Source: Planctomycetaceae bacterium (GTDB lineage Bacteria > Planctomycetota > Phycisphaerae > UBA1845 > UTPLA1). From it: DNA of 64,000 bases. Shown here in pieces: positions 42,792 through 52,772 of the stretch. Position numbers and translations under genes: made by a program. Each line of letters begins with the position of its first letter. Position 1 is the first letter of the stretch. The stretch is from assembly GCA_011525745.1 (NCBI GenBank), contig WYBU01000140.1, positions 1 to 64,000 on the forward strand, in the 5' to 3' direction. The notes beneath the pieces are model-generated. The model saw only the letters and a list, made by a program, of their open reading frames with translations, searched no databases and was not told where the DNA came from.

Positions 42792-44324
42792 ATGCGACAT
42801 GCGGGGCGGGCTGTCCCGCCGCTCGCGCGGCGGGTTCTGATTGCACTTATCGCGATCGCGCCGCCGGCGCTCTGTTGCCGATCGCAATCGCCTTCCCCCC
42901 CACCGCTGCCAGCCGGGCCGCGTCCCAACGTGCTGCTGATCAGCATCGACTCGCTGCGCGCCGATCGGCTGCGGTGCTACGGCCATTCGCGCGACACGAG
43001 TCCGCACATCGATGCCCTGGCCGCCGCCGGCGTGCGCTTCGAGCGAACGATGGCCGTCGCCCCCTGGACGCTGCCGTCGCACGTGTCGCTGTTGACCGGA
43101 CTTCATCCGCGCGAGCACGACGTGAACAAGTCGACCTCGACGCTCAGCCCCGAACTGCCGCTGCTGCCGACGGCGTTCAAACAGGCGGGCTACCGCACCG
43201 GCGGCATCGTCAGCGGGCCGTTCATGGGCCGCGTCTTCGGTTTCGCGCGCGGGTTCGACTATTACGACGACGAGATCGCCCGGATGGACGAAAAACGCTC
43301 GCACCTGGAATTCGCAACGTCGCAGCGGCTGGCCGACAAGGCCATCGAATGGCTGCGGCGCTACGCGACTGCATCGCGGCCGGATCGAACCGAGACGCGA
43401 CCGTTCTTCCTCTTCCTGCACTTGTGGGACGTTCACTACGACTACAAGCCGCCGCCGCCGTACGACCGGATGTTCGATCCCGACTATCGCGGCCGGGCCA
43501 ACGGCGTGTTTCGGCCGTGGCGGTCGATCTTCGAAGGCGCGCCGCCGGGGGCTGATCGCGACGTCGAGCACGTCCGCGCGTTGTATGACGGCGAAGTCCG
43601 CTACACCGACGAACACCTCGGCCGCGTGCTCGACGCGCTGAACGAAATGGGCGTCGCCGACTCGACGATCGTCTGCGTCACGGCCGATCACGGAGATGAG
43701 TTTTACGAGCACGGCCAGGGCGGACATCAGCGGACGCTGTTCGACGAAGTGCTGCGCGTTCCATGGATCATCCGCGGGCCGGGCGTCGGCGGTCCGCGCG
43801 TGGCCACGACGCCCGTGTCGAACATCGACATCATGCCGACGCTGATGGAGCTGGCCGGCATTCCGCCGCCAAGCGAGCAGTTGTCCGGCCGTTCCTGGGC
43901 CGCCACCGTGCGGGGCGAAACGGCCGAGGCGACCGCCCGGCCGTGTTTTGGCGAAACGCACTATCACTGGACCGCGCCGGCGACGCACACCGAGGGCCGG
44001 CTCGTGTCGGTTGAACTGGACGGCTGGAAGCTTATTCGCCGGCTGGACGAGCCGCGATTCGAGCGGCTGTACGATCTTCGGGTCGATCCGGGGGAGCAGA
44101 GGGACGTTGCGGCGGCGAATCACGATCGGGCGGCGTCGTTGCGGAAGTTACTGGACGAACATGATGCCAAGGGGCCGCGATATCGTGCGGGCGACATGTC
44201 CGATCCGAAGACGCGCAGCCGTTTGGAGGAGCTGGGATACCTCCAGGGCGAAGGCGTGCCGATGACGACCTCGCCATCGAGCGGGCCGGCGACTTCGCAA
44301 ATGGATGGCGACCCAGGTAGTTGA
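42792..44324 (+). CDS. Sulfatase-like hydrolase of the alkaline phosphatase superfamily
   Basis: 510 residues. It is exported by a signal peptide that may be a lipoprotein type (RRVLIALIAIAPPALCC). The fold motifs are PNVLLISIDSLRADRLRCYG (metal Asp), PWTLPSHVSLLTGLHPREHD, CVTADHGDEFYEHGQGGHQRTLFDEVLRVPWII. The position of the formylglycine Cys/Ser of true sulfatases is Thr here (T-L-P-S-H), so it is probably not a formylglycine sulfatase. It may be a phosphodiesterase or phosphotransferase. ATG 42792 starts the signal peptide; ATG 42726 would add 22 residues. Confidence 0.8.
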   Translation: MRHAGRAVPPLARRVLIALIAIAPPALCCRSQSPSPPPLPAGPRPNVLLISIDSLRADRLRCYGHSRDTSPHIDALAAAGVRFERTMAVAPWTLPSHVSLLTGLHPREHDVNKSTSTLSPELPLLPTAFKQAGYRTGGIVSGPFMGRVFGFARGFDYYDDEIARMDEKRSHLEFATSQRLADKAIEWLRRYATASRPDRTETRPFFLFLHLWDVHYDYKPPPPYDRMFDPDYRGRANGVFRPWRSIFEGAPPGADRDVEHVRALYDGEVRYTDEHLGRVLDALNEMGVADSTIVCVTADHGDEFYEHGQGGHQRTLFDEVLRVPWIIRGPGVGGPRVATTPVSNIDIMPTLMELAGIPPPSEQLSGRSWAATVRGETAEATARPCFGETHYHWTAPATHTEGRLVSVELDGWKLIRRLDEPRFERLYDLRVDPGEQRDVAAANHDRAASLRKLLDEHDAKGPRYRAGDMSDPKTRSRLEELGYLQGEGVPMTTSPSSGPATSQMDGDPGS

Positions 44325-44636
44325 CTTTTATTGTCGTTCAAACAGATACGACGTGGCGCTCGGCCTGGCCCAAGCGGCAAGCGCCAGCGATGCGGACGCC
44401 GCGCGTGGTGATGAGGCATTGCGGGCGCGCGAGAGGGGATTCTCGCGAAAGTGGGTGCGAGAAAGGATTCTCGCACCAGCGAGGAACCGGGTTTTCGCAC
44501 CAGCGAGGAGTGGCGCTGACGGACGCGTGACCACGGCGATCGCGCTCGAAGCTCGGATCACGAATCGCGCGGCCGAGATGCATACTCGAAATCCATCGTC
44601 GTGAACCCACCGCACCGGCGGAGCGCGACGTGCGGA
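44325..44636. repeat. Gene-free stretch with TTCTCGC/CACCAGCGAGGA repeats
   Basis: Between 44438 and 44510 the sequence repeats GATTCTCGC (three times, one as GGGTTTTCGC) and CACCAGCGAGGA (twice, 28 bp apart), with inverted GCGAGA motifs that can pair. The stretch separates two convergent genes. Nothing else is recognised. Confidence 0.6.
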
Positions 44637-45863
44637 TCAAACAGGCTGGTAGGCTTCGTGAATCGCGCGAACGTCTTCTTCGAGGCTGACGAACGCATCG
44701 GCGACGTCGGGATCGAAATGCGATGCCCGACCAGCGCGGACCATGTCGAAGGACTTCTCAAACGAGATGGCGGACTTGTAAACACGCGGACTCGTCAGCG
44801 CATCGAAAACGTCCGCGACGGCGGCGATGCGCGCTTCCAGCGGGATATCGGTGCCGACGATACCGTCGGGATAGCCTGAGCCATCCCATCGCTCGTGATG
44901 CGAATGGGCGATCCGCTGCGCCTGACGCAACAGTTCGTTATCGCCGCCCTCGAGGATGTGCGCCCCGATGACGGTGTGCTGCTGCATCAGCTTGCGTTCC
45001 TCGGCGGTCAGCGGACCGGGCTTCATCAGCACCGCGTCGGGAATTCCGAGCTTGCCGACGTCGTGCATCGGGCTGGCGACGAGTATTTGCCGCGCCCACT
45101 CGCGGCCCAACCCCATCTTGCGGGCGACGGCCTCGCAGTAGCAACTCATGCGGCGGATGTGATCGCCAGTCTCGCCGTCGCGAAATTCGGCGGCCGTGGC
45201 CAGACGCAGAATCGTGTCCAGGTGCGAACGGATGAGTTCCTCGCGGAGCTGCGCGTTGCGCAGACTGACGGCCGCCACCGCGCCGACCGACAACAGAATC
45301 TGCTGGTCGCGCGCCGTGAACGGCGCCACCTGCCCCGCGTCCCCGATTCTGTTGAGGACCTGAAGCACGCCCAGCACGCGATTGCCCTGCTCACGGAGCG
45401 GCACCGCGACCATCGAGCGGGTGCGAAAGCCGAACTTGCGGTCGTAGGAGGGATCGAAGCGATAGGGCGCGGCCGGATCGACGGCATAAACGTCGTCGAT
45501 GCGAATCGGCTGTCCGGTGGCGGCGACGTATCCGGCGACGGATTGACTGTCGATGGGCACCATGACGCCGCGCAGCGTCGCCCAGGGACGTTCGCTCAGC
45601 GGCGCGGCAACCTCGCGGGCATGCGGCGAGGCGTCGTTGTGGGCGCAGATGAATCGCAGACGGTCGCCGTAGACGACGTAAACACTGCCTGCGACGGCGC
45701 GAACCAGCTTGCGGGCGTCTTCGAGAAGCGAATCGAGCAACTCTTCGATGGGCCGCGGCGCCGTCAGGTCGGCGCAGAGGCGCAGCAGCGCCGCGAAATC
45801 ATCCGTGGCGACAAGCGCGGCGCCTACGCGACCGTTCGCGGGGGCGTCATAGGCAGAGGACAT
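44637..45863 (-). CDS. GAF/HD-GYP domain cyclic-di-GMP phosphodiesterase
   Basis: 408 residues. A GAF domain (about 27-205: YDRKFGFRTRSMVAVPL, VLGVLQVLNR) is followed by an HD-GYP domain (211-400): FRDGETGDHIRRMSCYCEAVA, ASPMHDVGKLGIPDAVLMKPG with the HD pair 267-268, and SHHERWDGSGYPDG with the HHExxDGxGYP signature. It should hydrolyse cyclic di-GMP in response to a small ligand bound by GAF. ATG 45863 has GGAG five bases upstream. It stands alone. A link to control of the Tad pilus in the same window is possible but only inferred. Confidence 0.93.
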   Translation of the reverse strand: MSSAYDAPANGRVGAALVATDDFAALLRLCADLTAPRPIEELLDSLLEDARKLVRAVAGSVYVVYGDRLRFICAHNDASPHAREVAAPLSERPWATLRGVMVPIDSQSVAGYVAATGQPIRIDDVYAVDPAAPYRFDPSYDRKFGFRTRSMVAVPLREQGNRVLGVLQVLNRIGDAGQVAPFTARDQQILLSVGAVAAVSLRNAQLREELIRSHLDTILRLATAAEFRDGETGDHIRRMSCYCEAVARKMGLGREWARQILVASPMHDVGKLGIPDAVLMKPGPLTAEERKLMQQHTVIGAHILEGGDNELLRQAQRIAHSHHERWDGSGYPDGIVGTDIPLEARIAAVADVFDALTSPRVYKSAISFEKSFDMVRAGRASHFDPDVADAFVSLEEDVRAIHEAYQPV

Positions 45864-46578
45864 GGCCGCTCCGATCAGGGCGGATCAGCACGCCGGCACC
45901 GGTGAACTCGGCGATTCGGCACGTTTTGAATCGTACGTGGCGGTGATGATCGCTCGCACGATCCGTGAATCATAGCCGCATCGGCGTCAGCGGGATAGTA
46001 AGCGGCAACCCTGATACGGAGCGGCAGGTGTGTTTTGAGCGGTTTAGCGTATCGTCAGCCTGCGCGCGACAAGGTTGCGGCAAGACAGCCGCTGGCCGAG
46101 AGCATCGTTGGTCGCTTTTCTCGAGTTCGCGTTGTCCGTCGCGCGAGTACGAGCGGCTCGCGAGACGCGAAATCCCGCGGTGGTAGATTCAATGCCAACG
46201 GCGTTGCGTCTTCCGGCCCGGGATTGGTGCAGCGTGCCACGCCGTGACAACCCCGGGACCATCGCCCCCATAAGCGAATCGACGCCAACGGGGTCGCGGA
46301 ACGCCGCGCGACGCCCGTCGGGACCCCGTTGGGGTCCGTTGATCGATCGTCGCCAGACCGGGGGCTGAAGGCGGCAAGCCCCTGGGGCATATCACTACTT
46401 CTATCGTGCTGGTGCAAACGACTTTCGGTCCCACCAGGCGTGTGCGGGAATCCCGACCAGAAGACATGCGCGCGCGATGCCATCATCCTGGGGAGCCCAG
46501 GAACGAAAGCAACGTGCCCCACCGGATCGCGGTGAGGCACGCATCGCTCGCGTACGTCGTACGGTTTTCACCGACGCG
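45864..46578. other. Gene-free stretch with an 11-bp inverted repeat
   Basis: 715 bp without a supported gene. CCAACGGGGTC (46285-46295) and GACCCCGTTGG (46322-46332) form a perfect 11-bp stem around a GC-rich 26-nt loop. CCGTTGGG and CCAACGGCGTTGC motifs recur nearby (46195-46210, 46325-46340), and CCGGGATTGG/CAACCCCGGGACC sequences repeat around 46218-46262. This could be another palindromic repeat cluster or a structured RNA; no family is recognised. Confidence 0.4.
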
Positions 46579-49530
46579 CTATCGCCTCAGCACCCGCAGC
46601 CGGCGCCGCATCAGGCACATGCCCAACGCACCGCCCATCAACAGGCCCGGCGTCAACATGCCGCACAGCGGAAGCTGCGGGGGCGGCGTCGACCCGGGCG
46701 GCGTTCCGGTGATCTGCGTGTACACCGCCTCGATCTGCACGTCGCTGTTCTGGAACGTCAGCGGCGTAGGGTTCTCGGTAAACGGCGTGCTCGTGCTCGC
46801 CGGGCGATTATCGAACTCGGGTCCGGGCGCCGCCCAATGTGAGAAAATCCATCCGGTTCCCGGATTGGCGCGAATCTGGATCGTATCGCCGGGCATGTAC
46901 AGGTCCTTCACGATGTCGCGCGACACCGTCCCGCCGTTGCCCGGATTGTTGACGATCGTCAGCGCCAGCCCGGGGATGGCCGCGACAATGTCGCTCGCCA
47001 CGTTGCCCGCCGAATCGGTCACGCGCAGCGTATATTGCGTCGGACCCGACGGCCGCGCTATCGGCTGCGGCACATTCGCGCCGTTGAGACCCGGCGGCAG
47101 CGTCGGATCGGGAATGGGCGTCCATTCATACGTGTAGGGCGGTACACCGCCGGTCGCTTCGCCTTCGAGCAGAATCGTCGATCCGATTCGGAACGCCTTG
47201 TTCGGGCCGGCGTTGACGCGCAACGGGTTGCCGATGATGACCGAAACGTCGTCCGTCGCCGTCGTGCCGGTGGAGTCGCGCACGATGACGCGGTAGGTCA
47301 TCGATCGCAACGGAGTGCAGCGCGGTCGCGCGGCGGCGGTGTTGTCAAGGAAGTCCGACGGCGTCCAACGATAGGTGTACGGCGGCTTACCCTTGGTGGC
47401 CGTCATGATCGTGCCATCCGGCGCAATGGCGCCGAGCGTGACGGCCTCTTCCGGTGCAATCTCGACGAACGGAACCGAGCTGTTGGTGTTGGCTTCCGGC
47501 GGAGCGGCGTGGGCCTCAACCGCGTCGGTCAGCGTGAAGAAGTTGTTCGAAGTCGCCACGGGCGAATCACAGAACGTCGGCCGGATCGATACGCGATATT
47601 TGCTGCCTCCGGTCGCCGGGGCGGTGTTCGGATCGGGGAAGCTGCCCACGACCCAGTCGAATGCGGTGTCGCCGACCTGAATGTTGTCGGCGATCAGGCC
47701 GACCTCCTGCGTGTCGTTAAGCAGCACGATGTCAATCTCGTGGCTGGCGTTGCCCGAAAAGCCCCATTCGATCCGTTGCGTGCTGCCGATGACCCAGTTC
47801 TCCTGCCCGTTGGGCCGCAGCATTGTCAGGCTGGTCGGGCACGGAGGCGGAGGCGGGCCGCCGCCGCCGGTGTCGCCCTGCGTCAGTTCGACGTTGACGA
47901 CGCTGGTTCCCCAGGTGAATCCGGTGCCGATCATGTGGTAGCCCCAGACCGACGAGTCGATGGGGTCCAAGGCAGGCGTGCAGTAGTCACCCCAGCGGAA
48001 TTCGAGATACCCTCCACGACCGGCCGTCGCAAGGATCGCGGCCCGCATCGGTGAGTTCGTCTGGCTGACCGCATCGGTGCCCAGTCGCCACGAATAATAC
48101 ATCGACGGATACTCGGTCGCCGAAGTGCGCGAATGAACGAGGACGACGTCCCCGTTCGCGTTGGCGCAAATGCCCGGCATCCATGCGGCGCCGTTGGAGG
48201 CGGGATTAACGACCGTTCCGGCCTGGCGCAGTGAGAGGGCGCTGGGCGAATCGATTTTGATTTCGTACCAGCGGCAGGCAACGCTGCCGCTGACGTTTAC
48301 GTTGTGCGACGTCCAAATCGAATCCCCGACACGAACCGCGTTAAACAGACGCAGGCCGACGGAATCTATGAACGGGGCGTCCAGGCCGGCGACCTGGGAC
48401 GGCGGGTTGTAATTCGGCACAGTGACCGTGTACTTGCGAATGGCCCGCGGCGCGGTGCCGCCGTTGATCTGGTAAACGTAGATGCGATTGCCGCCTCCCG
48501 GTTCGAAGAAGTCCTGAGAACTGACGAAATATTCATCACTGGCGAGGTCGTAGCTGACGCACGGCTGAATGGTGCTGGCCAGCGGGCCACGTTCCGTCGT
48601 CACGTTGAGGTTGTCGGTAAACACAAGCTGGTTCGGCGGCGTAAAGCCGAGAAACTGGTTCTTGTCGTAAATGCGGATGTGAGAACCCACTGGCTGGCCC
48701 GACGCTGAATTGAACCAGTTGCCCGTGACATAGATGGCGTTGTCGTCGATGCCGAACCCCGGATAGTCGGACCAGGCCCCGCTCACGGTGCTGGTGCTGG
48801 CAAACTTGAGCCAGGCGGCGTCCGGATTGGATGGATTCGACGTTGTCGAAGCCGCGATCAGAAAACGCGACTCGCTGTTGTTCGCGCCTTCGGTGCCGAT
48901 GTAGACGACGAAGAAGCGTTCGGAATCGAAATCGTACAGCACCTTGGGGTCGAAGATGTTGTCAAACGTGCCGTTGCCGGTATTGACGCTCTGAAAGAAC
49001 TGAAAATCAGTGATCCGCCAGCGGCGATTGCCGCCCTTGTCATACGCCGCAATCTCGCCGTTGACCGCCACGAGCACCAGATCCGGCCCGACCGCGATCG
49101 TCGGATCGGCCGGCGTGCTTCCCGACGAAGCCGGGCCATCAAACGTCCTGAAGCCGGTGCCGGGCGCGAGCGGTCGCGATTGACGCGCCATCTTCTGTCG
49201 AGCGCCGAAACCTCGAACTTCCGGCTCATCCTCGGAAGTCCATTCCGGCGGCATCTGATCGGCAAACAGCGGGGGCAGCGCGCCGCCGCGCTGAATCATG
49301 ATTCGCCGATGAAACTCGGGGGCCGGACGGGCCAGCGCGTCGCTGACGCTCTCTCGCACGGAAACCACGTCCTGGGTGACCGTGTAACTGACTTCCTGGG
49401 CCAGCGCTATGCTGGTTGGATCGGTCCAGAGGCCCGCGGCGCAGGCAAGGACCAGGGTCGGCGCGCACGCGAAAGCGCAAGGGGAAGCGCCGCGCCGGGC
49501 CGTTCGAGCACGGGAGGGAAGATTCGACAT
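46579..49530 (-). CDS. Large exported protein with C-terminal membrane anchor
   Basis: 983 residues. It has a signal peptide after a basic N-terminus (ends SIALAQ). The first ~560 residues look like a propeller or exo-sialidase-like domain of the planctomycete 'exported protein' type (TFDGPASSGSTPADPTIAVGPDLVLVAVNG, FDPKVLYDFDSERFFVVYIG). Then come domains with immunoglobulin/PKD-like features (PPYTYRWTPS, PPYTYEWTPI, TQYTLRVTDSAGN) and a bacterial repeat domain (NPGTGWIFSHWAAPG). The end LTPGLLMGGALGMCLMRRRLRVLRR is a short hydrophobic segment followed by arginines, a sorting-signal-like tail. ATG 49530 has AAGGAG ten bases upstream. Confidence 0.75.
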   Translation of the reverse strand: MSNLPSRARTARRGASPCAFACAPTLVLACAAGLWTDPTSIALAQEVSYTVTQDVVSVRESVSDALARPAPEFHRRIMIQRGGALPPLFADQMPPEWTSEDEPEVRGFGARQKMARQSRPLAPGTGFRTFDGPASSGSTPADPTIAVGPDLVLVAVNGEIAAYDKGGNRRWRITDFQFFQSVNTGNGTFDNIFDPKVLYDFDSERFFVVYIGTEGANNSESRFLIAASTTSNPSNPDAAWLKFASTSTVSGAWSDYPGFGIDDNAIYVTGNWFNSASGQPVGSHIRIYDKNQFLGFTPPNQLVFTDNLNVTTERGPLASTIQPCVSYDLASDEYFVSSQDFFEPGGGNRIYVYQINGGTAPRAIRKYTVTVPNYNPPSQVAGLDAPFIDSVGLRLFNAVRVGDSIWTSHNVNVSGSVACRWYEIKIDSPSALSLRQAGTVVNPASNGAAWMPGICANANGDVVLVHSRTSATEYPSMYYSWRLGTDAVSQTNSPMRAAILATAGRGGYLEFRWGDYCTPALDPIDSSVWGYHMIGTGFTWGTSVVNVELTQGDTGGGGPPPPPCPTSLTMLRPNGQENWVIGSTQRIEWGFSGNASHEIDIVLLNDTQEVGLIADNIQVGDTAFDWVVGSFPDPNTAPATGGSKYRVSIRPTFCDSPVATSNNFFTLTDAVEAHAAPPEANTNSSVPFVEIAPEEAVTLGAIAPDGTIMTATKGKPPYTYRWTPSDFLDNTAAARPRCTPLRSMTYRVIVRDSTGTTATDDVSVIIGNPLRVNAGPNKAFRIGSTILLEGEATGGVPPYTYEWTPIPDPTLPPGLNGANVPQPIARPSGPTQYTLRVTDSAGNVASDIVAAIPGLALTIVNNPGNGGTVSRDIVKDLYMPGDTIQIRANPGTGWIFSHWAAPGPEFDNRPASTSTPFTENPTPLTFQNSDVQIEAVYTQITGTPPGSTPPPQLPLCGMLTPGLLMGGALGMCLMRRRLRVLRR

Positions 49531-49779
49531 TGCTGGAAGACTCCTTTTTCAGAGTGCCAAGCCGGTGGGATCGTCGGGGGGGCGTCGGGCGGTTCGACCG
49601 CGCCCTGCAGCGCAGGCCTCGGCCGACCTCGGGCGGGTCAGTTTCGCGTGGGACCCGCCGTCGTCATGCGCAGCGCACACACCTTACTGCTGGCAATTCT
49701 ATCGCCTGCGTAATTCCCCGTCAATCAAAACCTGCCGGTTCGAAACCGCGCCCGACGCGATTTCTTCACTATGCGTCTT

Positions 49780-52689
49780 TTACTGCTGCCACATCAGATT
49801 GCCAAGGGAGCGGGGGTTGTAGCAGTATCGAACCGCGCCGGACCAATTCGAGTACTCGCCAAGGCCGCGCGCGTAACGGCCGAAGTTGATCCCCCAAACC
49901 CCCTGACGAAGCGTGCCCGCACCGAACGCCGCGACCGGGATGCGCGCTTCTACGGTCCAGCCCGAAGCGTCTCGCTGGGTGGCGTAGAGCACCTCGAGTC
50001 CCCAGGACCGATAACGACCGATCGGGCGGCTCATTCCGATCCCTTGCTCCGCCCACATCGAGCCGTGGCGCTTGAAAACCAGGTGAAACAGGTCGAAGCT
50101 GTCTCCGCCTCGATTCGTCGGGTCGATCAAAACCTCTACCAGCTCGTCACCGACCGGCAGCAGGTCGTCGTAGCTCACCTGATTGTCGCTGAATTCGCCC
50201 GGCGCCGCGACGCTCCCACCCTGGCTGCGGATACCCAGATAAAGGTGCTCCTCGTCGCGCATCACGTATGCCAGGGTATTGGCGGCAGCGGGCGACAGCG
50301 GCGAATAAGTGACTCCGGCCGCCGGCGCCGGGCCGATCGCCCTGAAATCGGCCGCCACGTTTCCTCGGCCGAGGTCCCAGTCGTCCAGGCGTCCGTCGAT
50401 GACGATCGGGCGCAATCGACGCATCGCCGTGATCGTCGAAACCGTGACATTGAAATTGACCGTTTCGTCGCGACCCAATGTGAGTTGCACCGGCAGATCG
50501 ACGTGACCGTTGAGGCTCATCGGCGCGGCCGGCGCATGGGCGGACAGCAGATACCGCCCGCGGCCTCGCTCCGGCAATGGACCAATCGGAACCTGGTCCG
50601 CAACCGCGGCCCAGCCCTCCGGGAGCGTTCCAAAAGAAAGCGTACCGCTGACCGGGAGGTTGCGCTGATTCTCGACCGTGAGGCGAACTTCCAGCCTTAG
50701 CTCGGACTGCGCACCGGGCGTCGCTTCGATCCATCGCGCGCCTTCACTCCACACGACGACCTGCCGGCAGCTTGCGAAGAAACGCGACCAGTCGAGCCGC
50801 TGGCTGATATCGGCGTCGGGCGACGCGGGCGCGCCGCGCGTCGCCAGCAGCAGCTCTTCGCCCATCAGCCGACGCGCCGTGTCCCACATGGCGGCGTCGT
50901 GCACAATCGAGTGCGTGGCGGCGTCGGCATAGTGATCGAGGTAGGCGTCCGTGCCGGTGGCTTTGACGAGTGTGTTTGCGACCAGTCGAGCCGTGCCCTC
51001 GCGCCCGTTGCGCGTCAGCAGCCACAGATACTCGGCATCCTGTGCGGCCAGCAGCAGTCGTTTCAGCCGCAGCGATGGCAGGCAGCCGGGCATTCCGGCG
51101 ACCGCGCCGGGATATACCAGCCATGACGCCGATTCGTAAGGTCGCGCCGCCAGCGTTGATTTCAGATCATCGGGCCAGGCGACCGCGCGAGGGAGCAACA
51201 CGTCCGATTGATTCAGGAAGGCATGCCACGTCACGCTGCGCACGTCCGATGGCTCGGCCTCGGCGGCGACGCTCCCGCCAAACGCGGGCAGGTCGGGTAC
51301 GATCCATGTTCGCGCGCCGAGCTGTCGCGCCTGCGTCATGCGCTCGACGGGAAAAAACCGTGCCGGCGGCGCCCAGATGTCGGCGACAGAGCCTAAGTCG
51401 GCGAACACGTGATTCGGCCAGCCATATTCCTCCATGCTCATCGGGTACAGGTTCAAGACGAACGGCAGGCGCGTTTCACTGAGATTGCAGATGCGACCCA
51501 GGCGCGCGGCGTTCTCGTAGTCGGCCGGGGAGGGCCGATCTGGAACCGGACCTGTTATGTCGATAAAGGCGCGATCTTTCCAGCCGCGTTGCTCGAAATG
51601 CGCCGCGCAGGCGGCGACGTATTCGCGCAAGACGCGCGCGTATTGAGGCGAAGCGACGCCGCCGAGCGCTTCGGCCGACGGACGGTTGCGATCGACGGGA
51701 ATCGGCCACGCATTCAGCGGCTCGCGATCGTCGAACGCCTCGCCGTCGATCAGCGGCGCCGCCAGGGCGTCGTAGCGGTCCCAGACCAGTTCGACGCCGC
51801 CGGTCGCGCCGTACCGCATCGTCGGATGCACGCCGGTCAGATACGGGTTGAGCCGGTGCTCTTCGAGCAGACGGCACACGTCGCGAACGGCCGTCTGGGC
51901 GCGGATGCGCGAATCGTCCGAGAGCAGCCCCAACAGCGCGGATGCGGCGTCCGTACCCGGTGACAGCACCGACGACGCCACGCTCGGGGCATCGACGCCG
52001 GCCAGTATCGTCAGATGCCGCGCATCGGGCATCGCGAACGGCCAGACGGTCAGCCCGATCGCCGTGCGCCGGATGACGCGCTCGGCGGCCCGCAGCGTCA
52101 GCCCGCCGGTGTAGTTGCCCGGCCGGGCGTCGCGCGGAATGAGATACTCGACCCAAAGCACGGCCTTCTCGCCGGCCGAGATCGGAACGCCGCCGCCCAG
52201 GGCGCTCGATGTCAGCGGCACGAGCAGATCGGGAACGGTCAGCGACGCGGCCGCGCCGCGGCGGCGCAGGTACCACGCCGGCGCGGGCGAGACCACGACC
52301 GGCCGTTGCAGCCAGACACGGAACCCGGCGGACGGCAGCGATGGCCCTTCGCCCGCGAGCGGTTCGAATGTCGGCGTGATGCGCGATGCGCCGCGCGTGC
52401 CCTCGATGACGAGTTGGAGCGCGACGATTTCGTTGACCGCGCCGTGAAGCTCGATCTGGTTTCGCGACTGGGAGAAGTAGTCGGTCTCGGTCCGCGGCGG
52501 CGTGTCGGCGCGGAGCGCTTCCGCCGGCCCGGCCGCCCAAAGTCCCAGCCCCGTGCTCCCCTGCGGCGGCAGGCAGCCGGCGAGCAGCCCCGCCATCGCC
52601 GGCAGACCGGCGGCAAGCAATGCGCGGCGGCGCGGCCGAGACGTTGCGCGTCGCGGCGGGGGATGGAGGGCGCGGGTGGGATCGGGCAT
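49780..52689 (-). CDS. DUF4091-type lipoprotein with C-terminal carbohydrate-binding-like domain
   Basis: 969 residues. The N-terminus is twin-arginine-like (RRATSRPRRRALLAAGLPAMAGLLAGC) and ends in a lipobox LAGC, so it is a lipoprotein. Residues ~370-620 contain the DUF4091 signature region around WLLTRNGREG and QDAEYLWLL, seen in glycoside-hydrolase-like proteins. The C-terminal ~190 residues (from IVIDGRLDDWDLGRG ... WGINFGRYARGLGEYSNWSG) form a CBM9-like carbohydrate-binding domain. It likely acts on polysaccharides outside the cell. No Shine-Dalgarno is found, but TAGAAT (minus, 52699-52704) lies nine nt before the ATG, again suggesting a leaderless mRNA. Confidence 0.75.
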   Translation of the reverse strand: MPDPTRALHPPPRRATSRPRRRALLAAGLPAMAGLLAGCLPPQGSTGLGLWAAGPAEALRADTPPRTETDYFSQSRNQIELHGAVNEIVALQLVIEGTRGASRITPTFEPLAGEGPSLPSAGFRVWLQRPVVVSPAPAWYLRRRGAAASLTVPDLLVPLTSSALGGGVPISAGEKAVLWVEYLIPRDARPGNYTGGLTLRAAERVIRRTAIGLTVWPFAMPDARHLTILAGVDAPSVASSVLSPGTDAASALLGLLSDDSRIRAQTAVRDVCRLLEEHRLNPYLTGVHPTMRYGATGGVELVWDRYDALAAPLIDGEAFDDREPLNAWPIPVDRNRPSAEALGGVASPQYARVLREYVAACAAHFEQRGWKDRAFIDITGPVPDRPSPADYENAARLGRICNLSETRLPFVLNLYPMSMEEYGWPNHVFADLGSVADIWAPPARFFPVERMTQARQLGARTWIVPDLPAFGGSVAAEAEPSDVRSVTWHAFLNQSDVLLPRAVAWPDDLKSTLAARPYESASWLVYPGAVAGMPGCLPSLRLKRLLLAAQDAEYLWLLTRNGREGTARLVANTLVKATGTDAYLDHYADAATHSIVHDAAMWDTARRLMGEELLLATRGAPASPDADISQRLDWSRFFASCRQVVVWSEGARWIEATPGAQSELRLEVRLTVENQRNLPVSGTLSFGTLPEGWAAVADQVPIGPLPERGRGRYLLSAHAPAAPMSLNGHVDLPVQLTLGRDETVNFNVTVSTITAMRRLRPIVIDGRLDDWDLGRGNVAADFRAIGPAPAAGVTYSPLSPAAANTLAYVMRDEEHLYLGIRSQGGSVAAPGEFSDNQVSYDDLLPVGDELVEVLIDPTNRGGDSFDLFHLVFKRHGSMWAEQGIGMSRPIGRYRSWGLEVLYATQRDASGWTVEARIPVAAFGAGTLRQGVWGINFGRYARGLGEYSNWSGAVRYCYNPRSLGNLMWQQ

Positions 52690-52772
52690 CGTGGCGGGAT
52701 TCTACAAAGTCGGATGGCGATTGGCGACGTGAGCGGATTCGCGGAAGCGGCAGCTTCAACGGCTGGGAGCTT

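Noticed and set aside
46055..46540. 161-codon minus-strand open frame in the 45.9-46.6 kb gap
   Set aside because: No ribosome site, no motif, and it reads through the inverted repeats of that gap.
49780..52689. Conventional glycoside hydrolase with assignable family
   Set aside because: Only DUF4091-like and CBM9-like regions can be seen; no catalytic acid pair of a named GH family is evident.
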